From NCBI GenBank assembly GCA_001600095.1, contig BCIX01000004.1:4586-68585 (forward strand): a stretch of 64,000 nucleotides of DNA, in the 5' to 3' direction. The DNA comes from Bullera alba. Lineage: Eukaryota > Basidiomycota > Tremellomycetes > Tremellales > Bulleraceae. Of the stretch, positions 45,785 to 55,475 are shown in pieces. The notes under the pieces were generated by a model. The model was not told the origin of the DNA and did no database searches. It worked only from the letters and a program-made list of their open reading frames with translations. How positions within the stretch are numbered: the first letter of the stretch is position 1; every line of letters begins with the position of its first letter. The translations under genes and the position numbers were made by a program.

Positions 45785-47182
45785 ATGTCAGCAGAAGGCG
45801 CACCGCAAGTCCCGACATATGCCGATTGCCCTCGCACCGACAAACCAGGTGTTGTCACTCGAGAGTTCGTCTCCAAGGACGACGAGCGAGCTCGAGCGGT
45901 ACACTGCACCAACATCGCCGTTGCCGGGGGTGTACGTTACTCCACATGGTTTGGTGGATCGAAAGAAGGCGCGACAGACAATCAGATCTGGTAAGTCCCT
46001 TCTCGAGGCGTGTTCAAGTAGGGCTGAGCGCGATCTAGGTTCTCGAAGAACTCTGATGGCAACTGGACCAGACCCCGTCCCATCGCCGGCAACAAAGAGG
46101 GCGAGGATGTCGTCTATTGGAACCCGGTACTGTTCATCCCGGATCGATCTCGTCCCAAGGACCTCCATGTCATTTTCAAGAAGTACACGCCAATCCCGGT
46201 ATGGGTGACGTTCTGGATCGATAGTCATGATGGTGGAGAAACTTGGTCTGAACCGAGAGAGCTCGTTGCGGGCTCGGAGGGAGCAAGGGGTAGAGGACCA
46301 CAGAAGAACCCTCCGACTGTGTTGAGTAATGGGGACTGGCTCGCTGGTGGCTCTTACGAGGTGACCAACCCAGCAGGGAGTGAAGCCGCCGGTGTCTGGG
46401 TGAGTTTCTCTACTGCAGACTTGGGCCTTGCAGCTGATTATGTATATAGGACTCTTGGTCTGATGTAGCGCCAAAGCCTGGACCTGGCGACAACTTCGCC
46501 CAAGGAGACGTTTGGATCCGCTCAGCGCTCATCGAGCTCCCGTCGGACCGAGGCAAGGCAAACGGTAGCTTCCCAGGGGAAGGAGTTATCCAACCTGCAA
46601 CTTGGGAATCGGATGGCAAGCCGGGACATTGCCACATGATGATGCGGTCGAGCGTCGGCTGTGTCGTCCAAGCAGATTCTACGGACTATGGTCGAACGTG
46701 GACTCCGGCTTTCAGAACTGCTTTACCGAACAACAACTCGGGTCTTTGTGTGACGAAATTACGAGATGGCAGAATCGTATGGTGAGTTGACAACCTATTA
46801 TCATCCAGGTCTACCACGTAAACTCGATCGCTGATACCTTCCTAGGGCGGGGAATTACCAAACACAAAGCTGGGGTCCTCGAACACCGCTCTGCGTTGCC
46901 ATAAGCGAAGATGATGGCAAGACGTGGAAACTCTGGGCTACGCTCGAGGATGCTCCACCTCCCGAAGACTTTGAGAGAGTGATTGCTTTGGAAACGGGTA
47001 TCGTCAATGACGGTAGATCCGAGTTCTCGTAAGTGTATCATCCTGGACGGAGATGGTATGCTGATAGCGGTAGATATCCTTGCGTGATCCCCACCGAGGA
47101 CGATGACGAGGTTGGAGTCTGGGTGAGCTGGACCTGGCAAAGAAGGGGTATCATGAGCGCCAAGATTGTCGATGGAAAGTAG
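45785..47182 (+). CDS. BNR/Asp-box sialidase-like beta-propeller protein, intracellular
   Basis: Five exons (45785-45990, 46039-46399, 46450-46781, 46846-47028, 47074-47182) give 396 aa. Three Asp boxes are visible: SHDGGETWS, STDYGRTWT and SEDDGKTWK. Between them lie YWNPVLF, NPPTVLSNGDWLAGGSYE, GVIQPATWES, HCHMMMRSS and NNNSGLCVTKLRDGRIV, which match the 'predicted neuraminidase' BNR_2 family. A canonical GH33 FRIP motif is not seen, so true sialidase activity is doubtful; relatives include lyases and hydrolases acting on other acidic sugars. The N-terminus (MSAEGAPQVPTYADCP) has no signal peptide, so it should act in the cytosol on an imported glycan. It sits between the SDR and two Gfo/Idh/MocA genes. 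Confidence 0.88.
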
Positions 47183-47686
47183 TACTTGAGGACTACGCTC
47201 CCCGTAGGGTGAGCGGGTCCACTGGACCGTTCTCGTGCGTTTGTACATGTGTACATGCAATCTCCTGCTCTATTCAAGTGACTCGGAGTATCCTTCGCTG
47301 CTCGGGTAGCGACATCTTCGTTTCCGGTATTCATCGTCAGAAAGCCGATTCTGCAGCTTATACCGTGTTCCAGCTCTAGGTAGGGATACTTTCTTCACGA
47401 GTCACGACCGTCACGCAGAGTCAACATGTCCGGCTTGCAGGCAGTCCACTCGACCACGGTCACAACTGAAGGCGAGCCCCGGTAGTCTGCTTCCTGTACC
47501 ACTGTACCACTGTACCACTACAGAATACATCACTTAGTGTGGATGCCGATGATATATGCAACATTACTTTGATCTGGCCTAGCTGGTGCGAGCCAAATCC
47601 TCGACTCGTTCGCCGTGCCCCCGGCATTTCTAGTCCCAGAACTCCACCTCACTTCCATCACAGAAGACCCTGCGCTTTGATACTGC
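47183..47686. other. Intergenic, convergent 3' ends
   Basis: This lies between the stops of the BNR gene (plus) and the intronless oxidoreductase (minus). A threefold tandem CTGTACCA repeat occupies 47494-47517. No gene is supported. Confidence 0.5.
47494..47517 (+). repeat. CTGTACCA tandem repeat, three copies
   Basis: Three perfect 8-bp units in a row lie in a 3' flanking region. This is most likely a small unstable microsatellite-like array, with no function implied. Confidence 0.6.
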
Positions 47687-48685
47687 TCATAGCTCCGGTA
47701 CTGAGACCGGTGCACCACCATGCTCTGCCGATTTGTACCCAGCTTCGACGACCGATAGCGCGCGCACCGCTCCCTTGAGACCGACTAGGGGAGGCCGACC
47801 GTCCCGGCATCGAGCAAAAGTATCGCGAAGGAAGATAGGGTAGAAGTGATCGGTATTGTATTCGACTGTCGCTTGCCGCACAGTTCCATCTGCCGCTTTG
47901 ACGATGATTTGATCTGAGAATCCCTGCAGATAGGCATCCTTATGCGATACTGAGAAGCCAAACTCGCGTTGATCGTCCGGTGTGCCGGGGTAGAGGTATC
48001 CGGTGTGAACGTGAGCGATCTGACCTGATGCCATGGTGACAGTATACAGAGCCAGTTCGTCGATGTCGATATCGTCTCTAAAGGTCTGGGTCTGTGCTGT
48101 GACTGAAGTGATTGGACTGCCGGTCAAGGACTCGAGCAAGTCGAAAAAGTGAACACCGACGTTCAAAACGGATCCTCCGCCTGCTGTATCCTTCGACAAC
48201 ATCCAATTACAGCCATTCTTCTCGTACCGACTAGAAGCGCCCACGATGAAGCGGAAAGACAAGTGTCGATATCCAGTGGGCGAGAGTTTTCCAGACTGGT
48301 TGAGTTCGCGGGCCAAGTCGCTCACGCGGAGGATGAAGGGTACTGCGACAAAGACACCTGCTTGTTCCGCGGCCTGTTGCAATGCTCTGACTTCGCGAGT
48401 GTTGAGTCCACAAGGCTTTTCGATCAAGAACGGTCGTCCCTTGTTGATGACCAAATGGGCAGTTTCAGCCATTCGGGAGTGTCGGCTGAAGATCAGAGCA
48501 AAGTCGAATTCGAGCTCGAGTAGCTCGTCTCGCGACAGCAGGGGACAGCCGAGTCGTTGAGCCATCTCAGGACCGGCAAAGTTTTCATGATCACTAATGC
48601 CGACGACGGTGATACCAGTGTCGAGAAGAGCCGGGATGTAGAGAGGGAAGTGCCAGTGGCTGCAGTCGAATACTGCGATCCGCAT
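47687..48685 (-). CDS. Gfo/Idh/MocA-family oxidoreductase, intronless
   Basis: A single uninterrupted frame codes 332 aa. The Rossmann start MRIAVFDCSHWHFPLYIPALLDTG lacks the usual GxGxxG but keeps the hydrophobic strand pattern; EKPCG at residues 89-93 carries the family's conserved Lys, and GGGSVLNVGVHFFD around 169-182 holds the second-domain signature with the catalytic-type His179. The family uses NAD(P) to oxidise or reduce sugars, inositols and sugar acids. Having no intron in this intron-rich neighbourhood is odd and could mean acquisition from bacteria or a retrocopy. It is divergent from a second, intron-rich Gfo/Idh/MocA gene with a shared 546-nt promoter, suggesting joint induction. 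Confidence 0.93.
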   Translation of the reverse strand: MRIAVFDCSHWHFPLYIPALLDTGITVVGISDHENFAGPEMAQRLGCPLLSRDELLELEFDFALIFSRHSRMAETAHLVINKGRPFLIEKPCGLNTREVRALQQAAEQAGVFVAVPFILRVSDLARELNQSGKLSPTGYRHLSFRFIVGASSRYEKNGCNWMLSKDTAGGGSVLNVGVHFFDLLESLTGSPITSVTAQTQTFRDDIDIDELALYTVTMASGQIAHVHTGYLYPGTPDDQREFGFSVSHKDAYLQGFSDQIIVKAADGTVRQATVEYNTDHFYPIFLRDTFARCRDGRPPLVGLKGAVRALSVVEAGYKSAEHGGAPVSVPEL

Positions 48686-49231
48686 CTTTGGTCGAAGTGT
48701 TGGGTTCGGTGAGCGTCGAGCGTTGAATGATGGGCTATTTTGGGTCGTTTGTGAAGTTGCAAGTGTGTTCTAGCTTGAGTCGTGGGCCATGATACTGAGC
48801 GAAGCCCTACGCATGCGGCGTATCATCCCGAACCGGTACTCCATCCGGCTCGCTGTGCTGGGTAGCGTAGGGTGGACCAGCTTGGACAGTGGTGTTGGTG
48901 GGTCACTCGATCGAGCCGATAGTCGGATGTGAAAAGCCCGGCTCGATTGGCCCGTGATTCGCGCGTGGACACCCACGTGCACTGTGGACGATCGGCAAGC
49001 TGAAGTCACTCAACATCCTCACCTACTCCTCCCCGTATCTGCTCGGCCCCGGCCCGATAGGATGCTTCGATACTCGTCGAGGCAACTGACATATCCCGAC
49101 CTCGCTCCTCAGATGGTCCTGCAGATGTCACTCGAACTCGCACCTTTGGTCGACCACCACGAGTGTCACAAGCCCAAACAAGGACACGATCAAACATATC
49201 AAACACGGCTTCATCCCGTTGATCAGGCAAC
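48686..49231. promoter_or_regulatory. Bidirectional promoter of two Gfo/Idh/MocA genes
   Basis: This is the head-to-head region of the two oxidoreductase genes. It contains CCGATAGTCGG (48916-48926), a CACGTG core near 48973 and a CCCCGTATCTGCT stretch near 49030 that recurs in similar form before the BNR gene. No coding segment is supported. Confidence 0.5.
48916..48926. promoter_or_regulatory. CCGA-TAG-TCGG inverted repeat
   Basis: This is a perfect inverted repeat with a 3-nt centre, that is CCG-N5-CGG, between the two divergent oxidoreductase genes. It is a candidate site for the cluster's Zn2Cys6 protein. Confidence 0.35.
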
Positions 49232-50960
49232 ATGTCAAAAGATAGAGTACTCAATGTCGCGGTGAGCAAGCGAGGACATCACTTCTGACTGTACTGGGTA
49301 TCGCTGATACTTCAACTCAGGTCGTCGGCGCAGGGGAGATCGCAATGTGCGTACACGTAAGTGGTGCCATTCAACCCGAGGCTGTTGGCTAAAGCCGTGT
49401 TTGTGTAGCTCCCCACGCTTCGGTTGATGTCGCACTTGTACGACGTTACGGCCATAGTGGACGTGTCCAAGCAGGCAGTGGAGCACTGTGCCCGGAAGTT
49501 CAACATACCCCGCACTTTCATCAACGTGTGAGTGTGGTTCTGTGCCGAGGTGTCCCGAGCTGAGTTGTGCGAAGAGAGGAGATGCTGGCGGCCTGTTCGG
49601 ACGTCGACGTCGTGGTCATGTGTCATTCCGAGTGAGTCTCTCAACGCGAGAACATAGCGGGGAAGCTTACTGATATTCTTTTATAGCGAGTTCCACGTGA
49701 GTCGGTACCGAGATGAAGTGGGATCATGTACTGATTGTGGCAGAGCATTCACGCTGTACAATGTCTCAAGGCCGGCAAGCACGTCTTCATTGAGAAACCC
49801 ATGGCTCAGACTCTGCGAGAGGCGGACGAGCTCGAATCTGCGAGGCTGGCATCGGGAAAGTTGGTATTTGTGGGATATATGAGGCGTTATGCGACGGCCT
49901 TTTTGAGGGTAAAGAGTCTCATGGAAGGAGTAGACCCAGCCGATATCAATTATGGTGAGTGCAGAGCAGCCAGGTAGGGAACAGCGTTTGCTGATGGGAC
50001 ATCCAGTACGCATTCGCAATTTCACATCACGCGTGAGTATCGGCCAGACAAATCCATGTGCCATGTGGTGAGAGCTTACAGGTGGACCTTTAGGTGCCAA
50101 ATGGGATCATCAGTCAGAATGCCACCTTCCCGAGGCAGTTTTCAGGTGGGTTTGGCTAGAAAGACTCGACTGACCCAGTCTAGACATACCACCCGAGGCT
50201 TCGGCAGAGAGACGCAAATTGGCTACGAGCCAGTTCGAAGAGATCACAGGTCTAGACTTTGACTGTCCAGCTGCTCAGTACATCCGCGCTTGCAAGTTCC
50301 ACATTTCGCCCCACGATATCAGCATCATGAGGGAGCTATTCGGCCCCCCGCGGAGTATTCTCTCGGCGATCCCCAATGCTCGAGGAAACTTCATCACCGT
50401 ACTATTCCAGTAGTGAGTAATTTCCACCCGACTGGCAGATCGGTTCTCATCAATGACTGTAGTGATGGATTCGTGGTTGCCTATGAAGTGAGTGGGGGTG
50501 GGAATCGCAGATAACAGACGCTGACTCGATTGTAGTCTGGTCAGGACGAAGTGCTGTCTGTCGAAGCGACCATGGATATATGTTTACAGAAGAGGCGGAT
50601 CAAGCTGGCCTTTGACTCGTGGGTGATTGTGAAATCGGCAGTGAGCTGACGCTGCAGACCTTATATCAAGGGGTTGCCAATTACCGCGACTATCCTCTCC
50701 CGACATCCCAATGGCGATCACTCGCAGGAGACCATTCGACCGACTTATGAAGACTACTACACCCTGCAGTTCAAAGAGATGTACAGCTGCTTGGTGGATG
50801 GTAAACCCATCAGGACGACAGTTTTGGATTGTGAGTTGCTCGTCAAATGTTTCGGAGTGAGCCTGACCGTATCTTTGTAGCCCGCGAGGATATCGCCATG
50901 ACCAGCGACATCCTCAAGGCCATGGCTCAAGACTTCGAGAGACGAGTTCAGCAGAAGTAG
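49232..50960 (+). CDS. Gfo/Idh/MocA-family oxidoreductase, intron-rich
   Basis: The protein starts MSKDRVLNVA and, after the first intron, VVGAGEIAMCVH, a clear Rossmann GxGxxx cofactor loop. Further on are LYDVTAIVDVS (second strand ending in Asp, suggesting NAD preference), VDVVVMCHS, HVFIEKPMAQT with the conserved Lys, FVGYMRRYA, and a second domain with FHISPHDISIMRELFG that carries the His pair of the family. About eleven introns divide it, against none in the divergent paralogue. One junction near 50095 needs the downstream acceptor (CTTTAG) because the nearer AG leads to a stop. Cytosolic; likely oxidises or reduces a cyclic sugar or sugar acid together with the neighbouring SDR. Confidence 0.9.
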
Positions 50961-51317
50961 TGGGACTAGTAGCTGCGCCACAAGTCATGGTGACGACAAA
51001 GACCAGTCGAGGCGGGAGCGTGTGGTTGAACGATGGTAGCCTTGAAAGTGCATCGTATGTATAAGCTTCGTGTACTCTATGTATAGCAGGCGCTCAGTAG
51101 TGTTCCCAAGAAGCTGCTGAGTAGCTTGCATGTATGGCAAGACCGCCACGGAGGACAGCTGGCTGCTGTAGAGCTGGCCTCATCGTATCGCTTATACTTG
51201 CCCGATTGGGATATGCCGAGTTGCCGACGTGCCGACTCCGATGCTTTGAGCAGGGTCACACCAAGATTCATCTTCACATCCATAGTGTACATACTGGACA
51301 CAGCTAGGACGATCAAT
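50961..51317. other. Intergenic region, promoter of the regulator gene
   Basis: Contains CCGACGTGCCGAC direct half-sites near 51225-51240, which could allow autoregulation. No gene is supported. Confidence 0.45.
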
Positions 51318-53884
51318 ATGGAGAACCAGGCGACGGACGCATCAGTGCGAAGACGAGGATCTAGCGAGGAGGACGGAGACCGACCAGCGAAGAGGCGATC
51401 AGGACCAGCTTGCCTTCGAGTAAGATAAACCATCCCGAAGCTCCGCTGACGCCGTAGTGTCGTCGGCAGAAAGTGCGCTGCTCGGGAGGCCAGCCCTGTC
51501 TCCGATGCACCAAATCTGGATCGGCATGCGATATGAGTCTTGCCATAACTCTGAACACGACTGCCGGAGGCCCAGCGGGAGCATCGTCTGATTTGGTACA
51601 ACCGGCATTGTCAATGTCGTCTGCCAATGTGTCAGACGTCAACTCGACTTCCGCAAATTTCGGCAGTGGTGTATTGCAGCAGCAACCTTATGCATCATCT
51701 AGCAGAGTCCATTGGTCGCCCCAGCCTGCGAGGCAGGAGCCATCCTCACTGGTCAATGGTCTGGGACAACCTCCTGGACAGGGTCTGCTGGATTCTCTGG
51801 CGTCAACGGCGGCTGAATATGGCGTACTCCCTTTCCAAGGTGCTCTGTCCTCGGAATCAGACAAGCTCGAGGAACGAGTCGCTGGATCTACGCCGGGAGC
51901 CAAGGAAAGGCTAGATACGGCAATGTATGGGCGCTTTGCTCCTCCATTCAAGTCACTCGTCTATCAGGTGAGTCCCGTCGGTTGGGGATTCGTGCTTATG
52001 AGAAATAGCCTTCTTCTTGGGATAATCGGGAGCCATCGAGACGCAATTCGCCAGAGAGGGATATCGATCATACTGTCTCACAAATAGCAGCGTCACCCGT
52101 GCCTGGCTTGTTCACAGGTCAGAGGTCTGATCCGATCGAACTTGGACTATTGGATGAGGGTCTGGCTAGGTATCTGTTCACCTTGTACGTGAAGCTGTGT
52201 AGTATGATTCCCGCTGACTGCTGACTGGGTACAGCTATGTGGATCATTGTCACCCTTTCCTGCCCATTATCGATATCGGTCTGCAAGACGCCTTTGAAGC
52301 AGCACGCCAATCCCAGTCTTTACTCAGCGCTATTTTGGCCGTCTCGCTTCGCTTCTACTCTCGATATGCGACTAGACTCAGAGAATTAGGAACGGAATGC
52401 CCAAGTCTGCCCCATAATCAGCTCCCGGTCTATCTCGCCGAGCTAGCAGAATGTCAACTCGCTCTCACCATGTTGCACAAGCGGCAGAATCTGCTCGACG
52501 TACAGGCGATACTCATCCTAGCCGCTTGGGGACTCCGGAGCGGAGGTAGGGGTCCAGATTCGTGGATCCTGACTGGGCATGCGGCGCGTGTCGGCCTCAG
52601 ACTGGGTTTGCACAAGGAGAACGGGGGGAGGTTGACCGAGCAATCCAGCAATCCGGACATATGGCAAACAATCTCTCGTATGAGAACGCGAGTGACTCTC
52701 TCATGGTGTGTCGTCGTTCCAGCCCAATTTTTCCTAAGCTAATGTGATGATTACAGGTTTGATGGGTTCCTATCCTTGGGCTTTGGTCGGCCCCAGACAC
52801 CGAGAATCGCCAAGGACGATGAACACGCTTTCATGCATATGAGACTGTCTCCGATCTTAGCCAAGGCGTTCTCCGACAAGACCATGAGCGGGGACATGTT
52901 CATCGCCGGTCAAGCCCAGGTAGCCAATATCGGCAGGGAAATCAACGAGTGGCGCTCAAAGCTCTCGGATGTCGAGATTGGAGCAGCGGATCCAACGAGT
53001 TTGAACGACTACGACTTTGGAGCTCAGCTACAAGAGCTCAATGCGAAGATTGACGCTTGGTTCCGGCGATGGGTATGGGCCGGTGAGTGGTGACTCGCTG
53101 GAGATTCAGTTGTAGCTGACACAAATGGCAGGATCGGCCAATGCCACAAGGCTGGGTACAGCCGCTCGACTATCCAGGTTACAGGCAGAACATATGCGAC
53201 TGTGTCTCAACTCGTATGCACTCGAGCTGGGATCAAAGGAGAATGGTCTCGTTGCGCAATGCCTCCAAAAAGCCGTCAATGCGGCCATGGCAATCATCCA
53301 GGCTCATCACGAGTCGAGTCAAACCGACCTCGCGCTCAGTTTTGCGTCTGATGTGAGTCCATCGTCTGTACACGGTGGACATTGGCTAATTCGGACAGTA
53401 CGTTACCATATCCCTCCCCCAGGCAGCAGTCTTCCTGCTTCGGATTCAGAAATCGGATAGAGTGCCATCCTCCTTCGAGCTCGACAGGGCCGTCGTCGTC
53501 CACTACCTCGAAATGGCGATCCAAGTCCTTCGCACCTCGGACCTTTCGGAGACTGGACTATCGACATACCTCGCAAATACGATCAGCGAGATTGCACTCG
53601 TAGCTGGCTTTGGACCGAAATACGCGGATCAAACGCCGACCGAGACCTCGACCACTCGCGACAATGGACAGACGGAGGCGGGGGTATCTGGTGACATGGC
53701 GTCTGGCGGGCCGATGACAGATATATTCCCAGTGGACGAGCAAGGCCTTTTGAACTTTGATGCGCTGTTTGGGAACAATGGCGACTTGGGGTATATGCTC
53801 GGCTTGTCTGCCGATGGGAATGCCGAGGCGGACCGAGGTACCCGCTGGGACGGCCATGATATGACTTTTGACTTTTCGTCGTGA
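51318..53884 (+). CDS. Zn2Cys6 fungal transcription factor
   Basis: Seven exons (51318-51419, 51458-51967, 52009-52184, 52235-52705, 52757-53082, 53132-53352, 53399-53884) give 763 aa. The zinc cluster is Cys32, 35, 42, 48, 51 and 58 (C-x2-C-x6-C-x5-C-x2-C-x6-C), preceded by a basic stretch PAKRRSGP; an intron falls between the second and first Cys pair, at residue 34/35. A Ser/Gln-rich linker follows, then the fungal-specific regulator domain starting near FYVDHCHPFLPIID with GHAARVGLRLGLHKENGG, and an acidic, Asp-rich C-terminus likely to be activating. It lies between the oxidoreductase and aldolase genes and is the obvious candidate for a pathway-specific activator of the cluster at 41-55 kb. 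Confidence 0.93.
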
Positions 53885-54016
53885 TGAACCGTGTGGGATG
53901 TCATATCACGAGATGAATGGAGAGGTAGGGGTCATCTACGTACGAGGTAGCTCAAACATCCATGCATTCATTCACTCAAGTTCTTGGTCGAGTGAGCCTG
54001 AGTCGGGGCCGCTGTG

Positions 54017-54029
54017 ACGTGCGGCACGT
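54017..54029. promoter_or_regulatory. ACGTGC-G-GCACGT palindrome
   Basis: This is a perfect inverted repeat with 6-bp arms and a 1-nt centre, 27 nt before the larger palindrome in the same promoter. Confidence 0.4.
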
Positions 54030-54055
54030 AGCGGCAACGGGCGGTAACGGCATCG

Positions 54056-54072
54056 TGCCGACCGGGTCGGCA
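54056..54072. promoter_or_regulatory. 17-nt perfect palindrome TGCCGACC-G-GGTCGGCA
   Basis: The 8-bp arms are exact reverse complements around a single G, 151 nt before the aldolase ATG. CCG and CGG triplets are separated by 7 nt and point outward from the centre. This is the best candidate operator for the Zn2Cys6 regulator encoded next door. Confidence 0.55.
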
Positions 54073-54223
54073 GCCTGGATCAAGAGATACCGGCGGTGAG
54101 CCGACCGATACTCTACTATGTCTAGTCTCTCAGACTGCTATATACTTGATCAGTACAGGAAAAGTGCACTATGTCACCCTGTCATATCCCCACACGGCTG
54201 TCCAGACCTTGCACATATCCACG

Positions 54224-55475
54224 ATGACCCTCACCAACGGCAACGGAACGACTAGCGCGATCCTCCCTCCTGGGATCTACGTCCCAACAGTGACTTTCTT
54301 CAAGCCGACTCGAGAGCAGGAACTGGATCTCGAGACGCATGTGCAGCACATGACTGTGCTGGCGGAAGCTGGGGTCGCGGGAGTAGTCCTACAGGGATCT
54401 ACCGGAGAGGCCGTCACTCTCAGCCGAGATGAGCGAATCGCCGTGAGTCTGGATACCGAGCCAGAATACTCCTCATCCTCGCTGCCAAGCTGGGAATAAT
54501 ATGATTGAGTGGCTGATGACTTTGGCTGTAGATGGTTCGAACTGCCAAAGAGACATTTACGAAAGTTGGGAACAATGGCAAGATCATCGCTGGTACTGGA
54601 GGTGCACAGTCCACTCTTGACAATATCCGAATGTGCGAAGATGCCGCATCGGCAGGAGCGGATTTCGCCCTCGTTCTCCCTCCTTCATACTACCCCGCCT
54701 GGATGTCAGATGAGGTCATCGAGTCGTTCTACATCGAGGTCAGTACAAAGAGTGAGCTCATGGGGCAACTGCTGACAGTGTGCTTGTCGTAGCTGGCCGA
54801 CGCATCGCCTATCCCGATCATCATCTACTCCTACCCGGCGGTATCCTCCGGGATCAACATGTCGACCGACTTGACGATCAGAATTGGCCAACATCGCAAT
54901 ATTGCCGGAATCAAGCATACCGACCACGACGTCGGCAGGATTGCCAGAGAAGCTAAAGCCATCTTCAAAAGTACGTCCAAACCCGGCTCTGTCGGGAGGG
55001 ATCAGCTGATGAGTGTACTTTTAGCCCCTTTCACGATTCTGGGCGGTGCGACAGATTATCTCCTTGGTGCGGTGGCCGTGGGCGGACAAGGCGCTATCAC
55101 CGGCATGGGCAACGTCGCTCCTAGGGTCTGCTGCAAGGCCTTCGAGCTGGCGACAAAGGGCGACGTGGCGGCAGCTGGGGAGTTTGCCGGAGAGATCAGC
55201 AGAGCAGAATGGGCTTTGGGCAAGGGTGGTGTCGTGGGAACCAAGGTGAGTTCTGCGATTGGATGGAGGATATATGCTGATGGGTTGGGAAGTATGCTGC
55301 TGTCATGGCGAATGGGTATGATGCTCAGGCGGTAGGATGCCGTCGACCTCTACCTTCAGTGTCGAGTAAAGTCAAGGCGGACGTCGATGAGACCTGCGCC
55401 GAGATCTTGAAACTAGAGGCTAGGCTGAGAGATGAAGAATATACTGGAGCGGGGCTTGGGACAAAACGCTCTTAG
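54224..55475 (+). CDS. Dihydrodipicolinate synthase/N-acetylneuraminate lyase-family aldolase
   Basis: Five exons (54224-54442, 54532-54738, 54793-54970, 55025-55245, 55293-55475) give 335 aa. This is a TIM-barrel class I aldolase: GSTGE at residues 58-62 binds the pyruvate carboxylate, Tyr156 (YSYPA) is the proton relay and Lys183 (AGIKHT) forms the Schiff base, with the usual 27-residue spacing. The N-terminus PPGIYVPTVTFF and LDLETHVQHM resemble fungal L-threo-3-deoxy-hexulosonate aldolase (GaaC/Lga1). These enzymes split 2-keto-3-deoxy sugar acids into pyruvate and an aldehyde. It is unlikely to make lysine, since fungi use the aminoadipate route. It should be the final carbon-carbon cleaving step of the cluster. 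Confidence 0.93.

Larger units (their letters stand above)
53885..54223. promoter_or_regulatory. Promoter region of the aldolase gene
   Basis: It is unusually rich in CGG/CCG half-sites between 54000 and 54110, including two perfect palindromes annotated separately and a third AGCCGACCGA element at 54099-54108 that matches GGCCGACCGA in the BNR promoter. Confidence 0.5.

Noticed and set aside
45788..46474. Antisense open frame of 228 codons across the BNR gene
   Set aside because: It runs through exons and introns of a well-supported gene and has no motif.
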